From an uncultured Eubacteriales bacterium (GTDB taxonomy: Bacteria > Bacillota_A > Clostridia > Christensenellales > Aristaeellaceae), in NCBI GenBank assembly GCA_902775835.1, contig CACYNZ010000244.1, positions 1-5,733 of the forward strand: 5,733 bases of DNA, given 5' to 3'. The notes under the pieces are model-generated. The model had not been told where the DNA came from. It was given only the letters and a program-made list of their open reading frames with translations, and did no database searches. Numbering within the stretch: the stretch's first letter is position 1; each line of letters opens with the position of its first letter. This document shows positions 5,360 through 5,733 of this stretch, piece after piece. Made by a program: the position numbers and the translations under genes.

Positions 5360-5733
5360 ATGGAAATGCGCCTGCTGGACATGGACACCTATCCAAGGAA
5401 AAGCCACTTTGAACACTTTCTCTCCATGCAGAACCCGTTTCTCGGTATTACGGTTTCCATGGATGTGACCCGGCTGCACCGGCTGTGCGCAGCCCGGAAC
5501 CGTTCCTTCTTTCTCGCGTTTCTGCACCTGTCCGCCCTGGCTTTCCAGGACATCCCCGAGTTCCGCCAGCGCATTCACGGGCAGCAGATCGTGGAGTACT
5601 CAGGTCTTGGCACCTCCCATATTGAGATGGGGCCGGACGGCGTATACACCTACTGCTCGCTGGTGCACGACCTGCCCTGGGACCAGTTCTGGCCCTATGC
5701 GGAGTCCGAACGCGTCCGCTGCCGGGAGCACGG
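5360..5733 (+). CDS. CatA-like chloramphenicol acetyltransferase-family protein (N-terminal part; 3' end outside window)
   Basis: The first 124 residues of a type A CAT-family protein (about 210-220 residues when complete), open to the window edge. Typical elements in order are RKSHFEHFLSMQNPF (13-27), TVSMDVTRL (31-39), a helix FFLAFLHLSALAFQ, then IPEFRQRIHGQQIVEY (65-80), and the strand DGVYTYCSL (93-101). The catalytic HHxxxDG motif is in the C-terminal half and cannot be checked. The family forms trimers that transfer acetyl from acetyl-CoA to a hydroxyl, in classic members the 3-OH of chloramphenicol. Many clostridial CatA-like proteins are chromosomal with untested substrate, so resistance is not shown here. 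It lies 57 bp after the GNAT gene on the same strand, and the pair may form one unit. Confidence 0.88.
   Translation, partial: MEMRLLDMDTYPRKSHFEHFLSMQNPFLGITVSMDVTRLHRLCAARNRSFFLAFLHLSALAFQDIPEFRQRIHGQQIVEYSGLGTSHIEMGPDGVYTYCSLVHDLPWDQFWPYAESERVRCREH

Noticed and set aside
4940..5578. A 212-codon minus-strand frame over the end of the GNAT gene and start of the CAT-like gene
   Set aside because: Both plus-strand genes have ribosome binding sites and family motifs; this frame has neither.
1..5733. Mobile element, CRISPR array, tRNA or phage genes
   Set aside because: I found no transposase or integrase motif, no regularly spaced repeats and no tRNA-like cloverleaf. The GC step near 210-240 alone is not evidence of an insertion element, as no terminal repeats are seen there.

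Overview
The window looks like a piece of a Gram-positive, gut- or rumen-type Clostridia genome (Lachnospiraceae/Oscillospiraceae-like). I infer this from the strong AAGGAG/AAGGAGG ribosome binding sites before nearly every gene, a moderately high GC content (roughly mid-50s percent by eye), and a carbohydrate ABC transporter of the LplB/YtcP/LplA (CUT1) kind divergent from a family 43 glycoside hydrolase. No tRNA, rRNA, CRISPR array, insertion sequence or phage gene is visible.

Left part (1-2428, all minus strand): a sugar-uptake operon read right to left. It holds an LplB-like inner-membrane permease (2428-1463), a YtcP/UgpE-like permease (1444-557), and then a secreted protein that starts at 476 and runs off the left edge. 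The first ~85 residues of that last protein look like the start of the expected solute-binding protein. After that it switches, in frame, to what reads as the C-terminal half of a NimA-like / pyridoxamine 5'-phosphate oxidase-family flavoprotein. GC content steps up at the same place, from about 53% to about 65% by hand count. This chimera, either an assembly artefact or a real recombination/fusion, is the most notable anomaly in the window.

Middle (2429-2669): a 241-bp divergent regulatory region. It carries a plausible sigma-A promoter for the transporter operon, one or two candidate promoters for the hydrolase, and two 20-bp imperfect dyads, one over each promoter. It is followed by a complete cytoplasmic GH43 enzyme (2670-4151, plus strand) with an apparent C-terminal CBM6-like beta-sandwich. 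The simplest reading is that the transporter imports a plant-derived (arabino)xylo- or arabino-oligosaccharide and the GH43 enzyme trims it inside the cell, with both sides probably controlled together. No ATPase gene is present; such systems often share one encoded elsewhere.

Right part (4152-5733, plus strand): after a good intrinsic terminator (4192-4220) comes a separate unit. It consists of a 322-residue RimJ/RimL-type GNAT acetyltransferase with an unrecognised C-terminal extension of about 140 residues, and the first 124 residues of a CatA-like chloramphenicol acetyltransferase-family protein that runs off the right edge. I see no clear undescribed multi-gene system. The leads worth following are the chimeric ORF, the two dyads in the divergent region, and the extended GNAT.
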